Notes: generated from the sequence alone by a model not told the origin. Shown: positions 33,932 through 46,002, counted from the stretch's first letter. The stretch is DNA of 64,000 nucleotides from Chytridium lagenaria (GCA_025449115.1 JAHLKC010000114.1:1-64000); one strand, 5' to 3'. Translations and numbers: made by a program.

Positions 33932-34292
33932 TTGTTGAAAAAAAAATTTTGAGGCGCGTAACTATTCATAATTTTTTGAATTTAATTGCTTCCTGTGATT
34001 GGCTGAAATTGCTCTCATTTTGGACATGACTAGCGGACGACCTTCACTGGACGACCTCCACTGGATAAACTCTACAAAAGAGATTTTAAGAATAATGTCG
34101 TCAATATCTCACCACATCCTAAATCAGAGAATCCTATTTTTGCTCAAAAATACTTCCCTCTGCTTCTCGCTGCCAGCCAAACAATGCCTATTTTTGAGAA
34201 GCAAAACCAGTCACATTGTTTAACTTTCCTAATATACATGATGTCATTATTACAGACCATGCAATATCTGCATCGATAACTACAACAATACA

Positions 34293-36225
34293 TTATATCC
34301 AAATATTCCTCCCCTCTTTATAACATTCATTCCCATTCTCCAAAATTCCCGGCATGGCCATGATAACTGCACCACTCAACGAAGAAGCCATCAACATCAT
34401 TTGAAAATAAACCAACCACGAAACCTCCGTCGTCTGAAACTCCTCTATGGCATCCCTCAACGTTGCTTTGGAAACTCTATGTTCCACCACTAACCCAACA
34501 GCATCCATCGTCAAACTGAATAGGATCATGATGCACCCACGGACAAAATGTGTACTCGCAGGTAGCGGGCCTAGACATTGCGTCCAAGTGTATTGAGGTG
34601 GCGTGGAGGTGAGGAGGAGGGTGATGAGAAAGGCAGAGATGCGACCGCACCATTCTGCAAACATGGATGTGAGATTGGTGAAGGCAAAGCGAATATCATC
34701 GGACATCGGAGTGAAATGTAGATTAGGTGGCGACACGTCGATTTTAGGGACGTTAACAAATATCGATCCGCTACCCGTCGAATCGCGATGAGGTTCCTTA
34801 GGTACCGTAGAAATACTTTGATGATCGCCATATCCGGGAAGAACTACCTCCTCCTTCAAATTTTCCAAATACGTCCTCTCAACGCTGAGTTGACGAGGAT
34901 CTCGTTCAAACTGCGACACGCGTTTTTTCTGAAACTGATTGTAAGCGTCACTGAGGACCGGCGCTGTCTTTCCCTTCTTCTCCATCTGCAACCGTCGGAA
35001 CGCCGCAGCCGAAATGATTCGTGTCATCAGTACAACAATATGCGAGCAAACGACGGAAATAGAAAACGTGGTGTTATCACGGATTTCTGCAAGTAGGAGC
35101 CTGGTGAGAGTGTTCCAGTATATCTCTTGGCTAAAGAGAATCGTGAGTACGATATAGAGCAAAAATTATTTACCTGGCGATGAAACGAAACTGCATGTAA
35201 GTATAAATGAAAGTGCCATCAACGGTAATAAAATGATGAATTGTAAAAGTAAAAAGTACATACTGTGGTTTTTTTCGACTCTACCTCTTCTGCGGAGTTT
35301 GTGGGCTCTTTAACATCAAATACAGTCAACCCTCGGCGATTCAATAGCATGGAAAGGGACTTCATTATTGGGAAACTAACTTTAAATGTTACTATGGCTA
35401 TTAGACAGAAAAGGTATTATGATAAAAGGCGCAGGTAATCCGGCATACATACCCTATACCAAACATGCATGCTGATCTAATCATTCCAATTGCAGTATTT
35501 TCTCCAGTATTTGCCATCCGAGAGAGGGATAGAGTGATCAAGATGACGGATCTGGAAGTCGAATATCAAGTTGAAAACAAGGCATACGGAACGCGACAGA
35601 GAATCCTCCCACTTACATGTTGTAAGCCATGACGATCCAAAATACGAGATACTGAACAATGCACGTTTGAATTCTCTTGCTGAGGGTTTGAGCCTCATCC
35701 CAGAGAACAAAAGGACCCAAAATAACTGGTAGCAAGGAGACTGGTACAAAGACCTTATAGGATATCTCCACAAACGACATTCTCGTCAACGACCATACTA
35801 CCGGCCCGATTGCGAGAAATGGGATAGCGAACAGCAAGTAGTCGAGAACTGGGTGAATGAGCACCCTTTTGTTTGAATATGAACTGATAACTCCGATTCT
35901 AGAGAAAAAAACGTCAGTGGTTTCGTTTAGAAGGAGGATAGAACACTGACGCCGTCATAAAGTAAAGGAAAAATCCAAACACTTTAGTATCATCAGCGTA
36001 TGGCGTTCCGTTGTCTGATGCCACAGATCTACTTAAAGAATATTTGGAAGCCAAAAGAGCGATAGCGATCATAATGCTATAAGTTGACAGTGGTCGTAGC
36101 ATTACAGTCAAAGACTTCATATCTCCGATGGCCTTCGTTATCCATAGCGAAGACGGTGGGGAATCGTTCCCCATGTAAAGCGAATGAGGTAAGAGACCAA
36201 CCGATTTACATATCTGTATCAACAC
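34293..36225 (-). CDS. Multi-pass membrane protein, family copy A
   Basis: Exons on the minus strand: 5' exon with MKSLTVMLRPLSTYSIMIAI (about 36110), one with PVVWSLTRMSFVEISYKVFV (about 35790), short exons near 35500 and 35350, and a large 3' exon from 35162 with LLLAEIRDNTTFSISVVCSH. A cytosolic loop of about 90 residues follows (QMEKKGKTAPVLSDAYNQF), then FTNLTSMFAEWCGRISAFLI, and a C-terminal MAMPGILENGNECYKEGR. At least six hydrophobic helices. The same exon order and motifs recur in copies B (46.0-47.8 kb) and C (48.4-50.5 kb). No transporter or GPCR signature is visible; function unknown. The first exon and start are not fixed. Confidence 0.6.
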
Positions 36226-36712
36226 CGGCTGCAGGTGCCAGTTTAAGGATTCTCGATACGTCGATCTTTTGCTTCACACCAGCTCATGAACTTTTCAATT
36301 CGGTTGGCATAGTATTCCTTAAAACAAGGAAAGCAGAGATAATCGCGTTTATTTTTAAGCCGTGACCGAAGCCTAACGAAGCTATAAGTGAGGTGATAAT
36401 TGTTCTTAAAAATACGGCTTAAAACACAGAGAATAAAGCGAGCTAGCATGTAAAAAGACTTTGCACTCGACAGCAATTTACTTATCGTCACTATATTATA
36501 TACACCCTCTACAAATATAAAAAATCCACATAAAAACCCAATCCGCATACCCAGAACGAAGAAAAGAATCCGCAACCAGCAAGTGAAACGGCTTGACAGA
36601 ACCATAAGAACAAAAAAAAAGGAAGTCGACTGCCGTAAGGTGCAACTTAATTAAAAAAGGTGGAGGGGAGGGGCGGGGAAGAAAGGCGTTGAAAGACGTT
36701 GACAAAGATAAA

Positions 36713-37381
36713 CTATGCGTTTGGTGCCTTCTTGGTTTTTTCACCGGGAGCTGGGACCTTGCCAATGAGCGATTTCTATAGAATCAAGCGATTAACCCTC
36801 CATGAACAAGCATACACCAATAACCAGTAAAAATACATACATGAATATGCGGGATGACACCTTTGAAAATAATAGGAAACCAAAAACCACCGTCAGCATT
36901 TTCAAACCCAACAAAAACCCTCACCTCCTCCAGCAATCGTCGCCCTAATCATTCCATCCAACTCCTCATCCCCTCTAATAGCCAACTGCAAATGCCTCGG
37001 CGTAATCCTCTTCACATTCAAATCCTTGCTCGCATTTCCAGCCAACTCCAAAACCTCCGCAGTCAGGTACTCTAAAATCGCTGCGGAATACACCGCCGCT
37101 TTGGCTCCAACACGGATGTTGTTGGCCGACTTGTGTTTGAGGTATCGGTGGATACGGCCGACGGGGAATTGGAGACCGGCCTATAGGGAGGTGGTGAGTG
37201 GAGGACTTGATGGAAAGAACGAGAAGAAAGGGGAAGAGGAAAGGAAGGGAAACGGAGATTGTATGAGAAGGGTGCTCACTCTTGCGGCTCGAGTGATGGG
37301 GACTGTCTTTTCCTTCTTTTGGACTCCGGCACCTCCAGAGACAGAGGTGAGAGCAGAGGGGGCACCCGACGGTTGAGACAT
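36713..37381 (-). CDS. Histone H2A.Z
   Basis: Four exons: 37280-37381, 36925-37180, 36841-36860 and 36713-36775, giving 146 residues. The N-terminal tail is Ser/Gly/Lys-rich ([16 protein letters not shown]). The histone fold reads [14 protein letters not shown], then [20 protein letters not shown]. The acidic patch and docking domain [15 protein letters not shown], followed by GVIPHIHKSLIGK, are diagnostic of H2A.Z rather than canonical H2A. The third exon is only 20 nt (encoding VIPHIH) and all phases agree, so the call is firm. The protein replaces H2A in nucleosomes at promoters and boundaries. TAG serves as the stop codon, showing a standard code for TAG. Confidence 0.95.
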
Positions 37382-37810
37382 GTCCAGTTTAAGTTTGAAA
37401 AAAAAATTTTAAGTGGCAGATTTGGGAATCGCTGCCTATTTCACGCTAAAAAAAAAAGAACCAAAAAACTCATCACACACCACAGACAACATGTTAAAAG
37501 AGGGTAAAAGTCAACACAATCGGCATCCAAAAAATGAAACGCAACATAGCGACAGAATTTAATAATAAATATGACAAGGAAGTAGATGACAAAAACATAT
37601 TTCCAGCAAGACAAGAAAATGTTAATAAACACTAAAAACAATGTAGAAAAACAGCGCATCCACCCCTTCACCATGACAGATAAAAGCAAAATCTATGAGC
37701 GCACATTTCGGCAAGAACCGAGTAGATGTCTTCTAAAACCATTTTTTGAAAAAACCAACAAGAGGTCCACTATTTAAAGATACTGAAAAACGAACGATGA
37801 CTCAACCCCT

Positions 37811-40230
37811 CTACTCATCCTCCATAAAACTCAATCCATCTCTCACACTCGTATCTAAAGCCACAATCCTCTCCACATCCACCCACCTCTCACCCCCCAA
37901 CTCCCCATACCCCTCAGGCGCAAGATGTTTCCTGATATGTTCAAACACAATCCACTCCATGAGTTCCCGTCCCTTTGGAAACTTGATATCAACCTTCCTC
38001 ACAAAAAAATACCGCGGTTCACGACCAGGTTCGTCCATGCCGATTAAACCACGCGATCCAATATCAAGAACCATGGGATGGTAGGATTCGTAGGAAGGGA
38101 AGGTGAGGAACCGCTTTTTGTCGTTGATGGTGCGGGAGGCGAATTTCGGGGTGTTGACGAGGACTAAAGGGTTTTTTTTGGTCATACAATTTAAAAAGAC
38201 GGGGTAGCTTTACCATAGCAAAAGTATGTCTCATCCGGGATCCAGCTGAGCTCAATATACGCCAACGCCGTCGCAGCGTCGTCCGACTCTCTAAGGTACT
38301 TTACGAATTCCTGTGTGAGGATCATCCATTGATGGCATTTTGGGGTTTTCCACCATGTGAAGGGCGGGGAGAGGAGACCAGCGTCTCCAATGTTCATCAT
38401 GCGGAACATATTGCGTTCAAATTTAGGAACATGAGGTCTTGAAATACGGCTAGCAGATTCGACTAAACGAAAAAGTTAATTTAAAACTTTCGTACACAAG
38501 ATTGTATGAAGAAAGACGATAAAAACGATAATGGTTGATGAAATATAAAAAAAAATGAACGGAAAATAAAGATTTTCTTTTATAATATGACAATATACGA
38601 GCAGTAAAGGAAAAGAAAATTGAGAGAATTAAGGTTGATCCAAAAAATATAAAAATGGAATTAAACGTACCATTATCATCCCAATGCTCAATCCAATTAT
38701 GGCCCCTATGTTTCTCCATCTCCAAAACCCTATAAATCTCTCTACTCCTCCTTAAAGGGAAATCCTCTCCCGACAAATTTAATAACATACTCCCAATCCG
38801 CCAAATCCAACAACTCCCAAAACCCACTCAACTGCATCCTCACCAACGACGAATGTCCCCACAACCCATCAAACCGATGCTTGGCCATGTACACGTTACA
38901 AGGTTCCGGTGGATCATTGGGTCGGAGTTTTGCATTGATGGAGGCTTCGCGTTGGTCAATGTAGGTGGCGATGAGGGAGTGGAGGAGTTTCCATTTTTGA
39001 TCCACGTGAATGAGGATCAGGGCGGATCCGTCGTCGAGTTGGTCGATGAGTTCAACAACATTCTCGAGCATTTTGGGTTCACCGTGGACCATAAGTAGGT
39101 AGGCGACCTAAATATTTTGTTGTTTGAATATCGATGAAACAGAGAAATAGCAAAAAAGAAGAAAGAAAAAGCTCGATCATATTTAAACATAAACGGGTCA
39201 TAAAAAGTGGTCGATAAGCGATATCGACACGACAAAAAAATCAATAACATAAAAAAAAATAATTGTACAAATGAAGCCCGATAAAGAAGGATGACGGAAA
39301 TTAGTAAATAAACACACCTTGTACTTTCGTCTAGGTCCCGGGATGATAGAAGGAGTGGGTTTAACAGAGGGTATAATAGGGGTCAAATAATTTACAGGAT
39401 CCACCCTCCTCAACAACTTTGAGTCCGTCAAATTCATAAACGAGTTTGCGCCATCCGCAATTGAATAACAAATCAATCGATTTAAATCCTATTGCCAAAG
39501 TTTAGCCAAAAAAAGCAACAAAAAAAATAGAAAGTAATAAATGAACACAAAACCTAAGAATGAAAAGAGGGAACATATATAAAGGAAAATTTCGAATCAA
39601 CAAATGAACAAAGAAAAAAAAGCGGGAGGTAGCGCGAAAGAACGATGGAAAGAAATTTGTGATAAAGTCTTCACCAGAGAAGAAAAAAAGTGAGTTATCT
39701 CACCCCACTATGCAAAGTCCTATACTTCGTCTGCAACTTATCTGTCATCATCTCCGCCCATCCATCCAAAAAACCTCACAAATTCCGCCATAGTCGGATT
39801 CCTCTCTGCAACCGTACACCCCCATTCATGAATATAAGCCAACGCATCAAACGTGGCATTATTCAAGCTCCTACATGTATCAAACCCAAACACCCTAAAA
39901 TACCTCCCCATTGTCGAAAAAATTCCTTGCGAGCTCTGGTTCCATGATATGTGCCTGCGAATATATGTAGGTGGATGCGTCGGGGTGGTGGTGGAATCAA
40001 AGTTGAGGTCTATGTGGTGGAGAGGATCGGGTTTACCGGCAAAGATGGAGGGGATTTTGTTGGGGGTGGGTGTCGGGGTTTAGGTTTTGAGGGGTTCTTG
40101 GCGATCGTAGGTGAAGAAGAGCTCTTCTTCGTCGAGGATGGAACGTTCTTCATCGTTGGTAAAGAAGACGAACCAAAATGAGGAGGACAGTTATGCCGAC
40201 CGTTATGATGAGTCGTAGGTTTTTGTTCAT
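37811..40230 (-). CDS. Core-2/I-branching-type glycosyltransferase (GT14), frame breaks present
   Basis: A type II membrane glycosyltransferase. A possible signal anchor (MNKNLRLIITVGITVLLIL) begins at 40230. A stem-like region follows, with FGFDTCRSLNNATFDALAYI (about 39840). Then come GPRRKYK|VAYLLMVHGEPKMLE (39330 and 39095), DDGSALILIHVDQKWKLLH, GHSSLVRMQLSGFWELL (38840), the family motif INLSGEDFPL (about 38765), SWIPDETYFCY (about 38225), and a C-terminal domain ending TAG at 37811. MVHGEP, IHVD, LSGEDFPL and PDE-x-F fit the GT14 Branch domain, which adds beta-1,6-GlcNAc or xylose in the Golgi. To join the frames, one base must be dropped from T6 near 39755 and one from AAA near 38775, and an in-frame TAA near 40080 must be explained. 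Either this is a pseudogene or the consensus has indels. Confidence 0.7.
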
Positions 40231-40605
40231 GATTACAGTATGTGAACGGGTTGAGAAGTGGAAGAGTATGCGGAGAAAGACAGAGAGGTGAAAATGCAGA
40301 GAAAGCGCTCAATATCGTTTGGTATTGCTAGGACTAGGTTCCGGATGGATCAAAGCCAAAGATCCCACCCACTCTTTGAAAAGTATAGCTGTATGCTTAT
40401 TCAGGAGCTTCCCTCGTGAAGAAGATGCCCCCCTCTTTGATGGCGCAACGGAGACGGACAAACACCGTCCTCTGAAGCAATCCTGTTTAAAAGCCCTTGT
40501 TGCAAAAATGGGTGTCTCGAGAAATTGAATTGATTAAATATATCTTGGTAGTGACGATAGGATGACTTCACGCTGCGAGTTACGAACTCACCCCAGTTCT
40601 TTCTG

Positions 40606-40613
40606 TATAAAAA
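40606..40613 (+). promoter_or_regulatory. TATA box
   Basis: TATAAAAA 72 bp before an ATG at 40678, with a pyrimidine/A-rich leader. Fits a Pol II core promoter for the small frame that follows. Confidence 0.45.
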
Positions 40614-40677
40614 CATCCGTCGCGATTTTCATTCTTCAACACGAAATAATCCTCCAGTATTATCATTATTCACAGTA

Positions 40678-40916
40678 ATGTCTAGCAGATTTATCACCCG
40701 AGGTTTTCTCTGTACGCTGGTTTGGCCATCATCGACCTTCCTCCCATATCCCACCTTGACTCTCGCTCATCATCGTCACCGTCCCATTCCAATTCTAATT
40801 CATTTAAAGCCAATAACTCCGCCCAAACCTTCACCATCTTCCCAACCACGGGCGAAAACACCAATACTTGTATGATGGTGGATGAGCGTGAATATAATTT
40901 CGGGTTGTTTAAATGA
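40678..40916 (+). CDS. Possible small protein behind a TATA box
   Basis: ATG 40678 opens MSSRFITRGFLCTLVWPSST, a short N-terminal hydrophobic stretch, and reads 65 codons. An overlapping frame to 40916 (FTIFPTTGENTNTCMMVDER) looks more protein-like and could be reached by a one-base shift or small intron. No family recognised. 40.95-41.95 kb beyond it shows no gene. Confidence 0.25.
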
Positions 40917-41961
40917 GTATATGCAATTCGTGATAATGTATATACCGGCTTCTAGAAAGATAACGAAAGAGGAGGGATTCGCAGCGATACTTCGTTTATA
41001 GGTAAGCATTTTGCGACGTGTTATACATCAACAAATTAAAAAGATATAGCGATGATCAGTAGTAACCATGATCATGCTTTCTCCAGAATAAATGCGTATG
41101 CAGTTAAGCACGGTTCACCTATTTCAGTTTCAGGGACATGTTGACGAGTCAACGGGATTGACCATTTTTAATGGAAGTGTGATCATAAACGTTGTTTTTA
41201 TTTGCGTATGTTGATGGATGATGGCAGGTTTGCGAATGAGAGCTAAATCGATGGTTGCGGCGTAATTCATCGTCTAACTTACCTTAATATATACGCCAGC
41301 CTAATGAAGGGGCAACGCTTTTAGCGATCATGTAGGGATGGAGAAAGTGAGAACGGTGTTATCGACTCGCTTAGTGAATGGTTCAAGCCGTACGTTGAAA
41401 AACGTGACCAAAGCGATGATCAAAGGAATGAACGATTCAGGGAAGGAGTGGTAGAGGGATAAGTGATTATGGGGTAGCGCCACCAAAAGGTACGTTGTGG
41501 TCGAACGGCAGGGTAATGACGGGACCTTTCACGATCTTACGAGCATCATCATCTGATCATCGTAGAGAGAGCAATGGACAATCGAGTTCGTTGATGCCCT
41601 ACAGCTGTCAATGCGGTGAGTGGATTACTACTGGAAGTAAGGGTTTTGAGAGCTCCAGGATCGGTTGATCAGCTAGCCTTCCTCGTGATCTCTCCACGTT
41701 CACAATCACATTTGACGATGATCCATCTCATTTGATCATACTCTCCTGCACACTTCTATTACGTCTCCATCAATCCCAACCACACACTCCCTCAGCCCTG
41801 ACGGCTAGACGACCAACCTCCCTCACAACTCGTTGACACCGCCGTCATTCCACTCCAAAAATAGGTTATTAGGCATTGGGTGTGGCGTAGAATATTCCTA
41901 TTGGTTGAGACGTTCTGTGTCACTCTTATTTTGGCTCTTTCCTGATTCTTTAATCTTTCCC

Positions 41962-41969
41962 TATAAATA
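41962..41969 (+). promoter_or_regulatory. TATA box of the hairpin-array transcript
   Basis: TATAAATA stands 83 bp before the first hairpin, followed by a CT-rich stretch suitable for a start site. Together with AATAAA at 42925 it frames a unit of about 0.95 kb without a protein frame. Confidence 0.5.
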
Positions 41970-42051
41970 AGGGCCACTTCTTCAGACCTTTCCTCCATCC
42001 CTCCTTCATATATACCATCCTCGCATTCTTCGTCTCTCCCTCATCGCTTCC

Positions 42052-42880
42052 CCTATGAGGTCAATACAAATCCTAGCCACGCACACTTAACTGGGAAGTG
42101 CCGTCGCTGGATATGTTATTGATCCTCAGAGGTCTCTGCGTCAATGATCACCTCTTCCCCTCACTCTTACTGCTCCCTTTTTTCCTATGAGGTCAATACA
42201 ATCCTAGTCATCCTCTCACTTTGTTTTCGTTCGGAGAGGATCACTGGATCTGGATTGATCCTCAGAGGAAAAGGGCTGTATCCTCTTGATCATAATCCTA
42301 TCCCACCTATGAGGTCAATACAAATCCTAGCCATCTCCTTCAGAATTGTGAAAGGAGATCGCTGGATCTGGATTGATCTTCAGAGATGGGAGGACATACT
42401 ATCCTTTTCTATATATCAATGAGGACTCCCTCCTATGAGGTCAATACAAATCCTAGCCATGATCTCGTTTTGTTTTTTGGAGACCATCGCTGGATATGTA
42501 GTGATCCTCAGAGGTACGGGTTTCTTCACTTCCCTTTTTTCTCTTTGAGATTGTTGACCCTATGAGGTCAATACAAATCCTAGTCAGACGGTCTCTTTGT
42601 TTTGGACCATGTCTCACTGGAATTGCATTGATCCTCAGAGGGACCTTTATCTTTTTCGGTCGTTGCTTTAGGCCTCTTTTCTATGAGGTCAATACAAATC
42701 CTAGCCAAGCCCTTTATATGTTGAAAGTGCTTCACTGGACTTGTACTGATCCTCAGAGACGGTTATGCCTTTTTGTTTGTTATTTATAGTGTTTTAACCT
42801 ATGAGGTCAATACAAATCCTAGCCAGGGCGTCGTCTTTTACTTTTGACGCCCTCGCTGGAGCTGTATTGATCCTCAGAGG
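42052..42880 (+). ncRNA. Array of seven structured hairpins, candidate small-RNA precursor cluster
   Basis: Units at 42052-42132, 42184-42268, 42306-42386, 42432-42514, 42559-42641, 42681-42759 and 42798-42880. Each 5' arm reads CCTATGAGGTCAATACAAAT then CCTAGCCA; each 3' arm reads like GCTGGATCTGGATTGATCC then TCAGAGG, and the two pair over about 20 bp with a few bulges. Above that, each unit has its own 6-9 bp stem: ATCCTCTC/GAGAGGAT, ATCTCCTT/AAGGAGAT, AGGGCGTC/GACGCCCT and so on, closed by T-rich loops of 9-16 nt. Units with TAGCCA have TCGCTGG opposite; units 2 and 5 with TAGTCA have TCACTGG, a C-G to T-A compensatory change. No open frame explains this. It resembles clustered pre-miRNA/milRNA, but size class and processing are unknown. 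Confidence 0.75.
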
Positions 42881-42924
42881 TGCATCGACGCTGACTAAGT
42901 GTTTATTCTCACGATTATAATCTA

Positions 42925-42930
42925 AATAAA
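42925..42930 (+). terminator. AATAAA polyadenylation signal after the hairpin array
   Basis: AATAAA 45 bp after the seventh hairpin. Suggests the array is made as one Pol II, polyadenylated transcript. Confidence 0.45.
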
Positions 42931-43259
42931 CCTATACTTCAAATTCATATTTATTGTTTATGTTCTTTCAATGCTAGGTATTATGACACAATGACGGGTC
43001 CATAAATATTTACACTGCGTGAACACAGATCTCACTTACACGCCTCGCCACATATACAGCACTTCAGGGGGCGTGTTAAATTATGCTGTGACCACCACTT
43101 TAACAATACTCCCGTCCATTAATCAAATCCCTAACCATTTTAACACTATCCATCCGAATTTTCCCAACAACCTCCCCAATGGTATCCACACTCTCCCCAA
43201 TCTTCACCACCACATCCAAATTCTGCCACAACACATGCTCCTGCGCATTAGCAGTACCC

Positions 43260-45197
43260 TCAAAGAGCCACAGTGTATGGCGAATCGCTCAACAGCGCTA
43301 AAAAATACGACGGATCATGCAGGACCCTCATGGCGGGTGTGATGGGTCTTTTCATGGTAAGCCAAGTAAGGGAGTACCCTAACGCTGTGACTGTGAAAAG
43401 AAGCTGTGTGATCCCACAGATGAGGACACTGTAGCTTGCCCAGGTTTGGAAAAAGACAAAAGACGAGTTGGGCGCGTTAATTTTGCGAGGACATGAGGAA
43501 CCGCGTTGACGGAATGTTCTTTGGAATGCGGCCCGGAGAAGGATGGCTATGTGGGTTTCCACGCCGGTGTTGAAGAGAGCGGGGTCGATGGAGATGAGGT
43601 TTGAGCTTGACCAGTACATGAGGGTACTCATCATGCCGGGGGTTGTTGAGGGGATGTTGTAAAGTTGACCTTGTGTTGATACGGCCTTGATAGCTTGTGC
43701 AATGGATGAGATGTTGGCGGTTTGAACTTTATCGATGGATATCAGATCGGAATGAACCAATGCGATAGAGGCTGTTGTACCGTCTGTGAGAAACGTAGCC
43801 ATGATTTGGGAGTTTTGGAATTGGGAGATGGTTGTAGTGCAGACTGACATGAATTCTGAGGAATAGCCACCGCAGGTAGAGAGTTTGCCGTAAATGGTGG
43901 TCAAATTGAGTTCACCGCGTGTCGTTTGATTCATGACGCGTCCAACCATTGCAAAAGGAAAATCACGCTCAATGATACCATTTAGCAAGGTTCGCTGATC
44001 TTCAGGAGTAAGCAGACCCGCTTCAACGACAGCTGCGTCGGACACGTTGTAGCAATCACAGTGCGTGTTGATGAATGCAGTGTAGCCAGGTCCGACAATA
44101 GTGTCTCCGTCTTTAATAGCGCCAACGAGTTGAGGTCCAAATGCAAACTGCGACCCTTGATCTGTGCAAAGACTTTGAGATCTCATGCAACCCAAAGCAT
44201 CTCCAAATATGAACTCCGCGACACCCAGAGATGTCTCAATGGATGGGTAAAGACGATCTCGAACTTGAGACGAGTCCAAGAGTATACACGGGACCATATT
44301 CGCGATTTCACGTACGCTCTCCACGGAAACACCGGAGGCACCGAAAGGACTAAGTATCATCATGCCTTCCAGAATGATCCAGATCAAAGACATGCGGGAG
44401 AGAAGCATTCGACAGGGTGAATTGAGAGAGAGTTGGTTTGAGAAGGCGAATCGCGACAAGGGTTTTTTATGCATAAACCCGCATGAGGCCATACTGTAGC
44501 CTTTTGACGTGAGTTTATCAGCTAGAAAAATCGTGGCAGCCATGTCTGCTACGTGAATCGTCACCATGTTCATGACGATGAGAATGACTTGGAGCGATAT
44601 TGGACCAATGCTTTGAACAAGACTTTTTGACAATGATACATTCGCCCCCTTCTTCATGGCGAATGCCAACCATATCAATAAACTGTTCATAAAGGTCGCT
44701 AGCATGATGATGAGAAGCTACTTGATCTTTGTCCCGGTCGTCTCACTTAATTCACGAGAGTGTGGAAACTTGTTCCTCCCAAGAGTTCCAGTGGAACGAG
44801 AATGGAGGGAGCCTATACTTTGCTCTTTATCTTTAGGTGATTTGATTCCTTGAATAGAACTCCGCACGGATTGATATCGAAGAGCATCTGTAGACTCTAG
44901 ATTCCGTCGGCTGGGCCGGTAAGAAGTATTCACCTGGCTTCTTTGCCCTCCATCGCTGGCACTGCTCCCATTCTCCCGAAAGCTGTCATCATCATAAAAA
45001 TCGTCGTATTCCTCTCCCTCCAAGTCGCTCTTCTTTGACATCATGACGCTGGATTTTGACCACTTGATGTGATTGTCGGAATGGGAAGGGGCGTCTAATC
45101 TTGCTAGGATCGTGGGCTTCGTTATAACCTTCTCCATCTCGAGCTCGCGACTGAATGTTATTTTCTGGAACGTTGCGTCAGCATCGCATAACCTCAA
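43260..45197 (-). pseudogene. Polytopic membrane protein with large extracellular loop; in-frame TAG
   Basis: A 159-residue charged, Ser-rich N-terminal part (MSKKSDLEGEEYDDFYDDDS) ends at TAG 44718-44720; the same frame continues at once as LLIIMLATFMNSLLIWLAFA, the first membrane helix. After helices containing ISLQVILIVMNMVTIHVADM and MSLIWIILEGMMIL comes a loop of about 270 residues with paired cysteines (DALGCMRSQSLCTDQ, INTHCDCYNV, GKLSTCGGYS), then a final helix (WASYSVLICGITQLLFTVTA). Near 43270 the frame ends in TGA, but another frame carries on with LWLFEGTANAQEHVLWQNLD to about 43090, which suggests a second break. Two breaks suggest a decaying gene, unless read-through or consensus errors explain them. 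Neighbour of the membrane family, but not obviously of it. No known family. Confidence 0.55.
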
Positions 45198-45199
45198 TT

Positions 45200-45940
45200 A
45201 TTGTGCAGAGGAAGTGTTAAGTGTTGGGAACTCACGGGACATGATCCTCCTGGGTTGCCCTCACGTTCTACCGAGAGTCCTTTTTCGATGCTACACTTCT
45301 CATCAGGCATGGATACTCAGAGAATAGAAAACGTCAATTGCGCATCACTTCCCTATGGGTAACCTTGCTAATCCGCCTTACATATGCAACCGTAGATCTT
45401 CGGTTTTTTTAAAAAAGGTTTGTTGACTCATCTCTCGGGTGAATACTCCAATATTTCCTTGCGGCGGGATGCAAGTCGTTATGACCCGGATTTGAAAATA
45501 CAAGGTAAAATACAAGGTTTTCGTGTGTGAATATCTTTGGAGTCTGGGCCTCTTGAAATGCTAAGAGAAGCATCCTCCATTCATTTCGTCAAACGTCTCC
45601 ATACAGTTTTGAATAACAACTTTCCGTCCGACAACGACACTCGGAAGAAGTACTCGACGTTTAGCCAGCGGAGACTCGTCGTTTTTAAAGGATAGTGGTA
45701 TGAAATAGAGCCGGCGGCGGAGGATTAACGAACAAGTGTTTCGGTGTTCTTGGGTCAAGAGCTAGACTAGATATCTTGGCCATCTTTTCGGTGGAAGTAA
45801 TAACTCCTTAGACAATTAAAAACAACTGAGCCATCACAATCGCCCTCGTTATAGAGTCATCTGCGATTCATAAATTCTATATTAAACATATTATCTCATT
45901 TTTCTAAAGCATATAATCTTACGGGGTTTATATACATACT
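45200..45940. other. Intergenic stretch, one weak frame
   Basis: A minus-strand frame at 45561-45758 (MTQEHRNTCSLILRRRLYFI) could be an exon of the gene to its left, but no splice partner is clear. Otherwise nothing recognised. Confidence 0.25.
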
Positions 45941-46002
45941 TGTGTAAATACAATAGAAAGCACGCGGCAAGTAAAGACTCCAGTTTCTGCCAAACTTCTT
46001 TT

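Noticed and set aside
42052..42880. Integron attC sites, C/D-box snoRNAs or hammerhead ribozymes
   Set aside because: attC sites need gene cassettes and an integrase, absent here. No C box (RTGATGA) or terminal CTGA D box at proper spacing, and no CTGATGA...GAAA hammerhead core.
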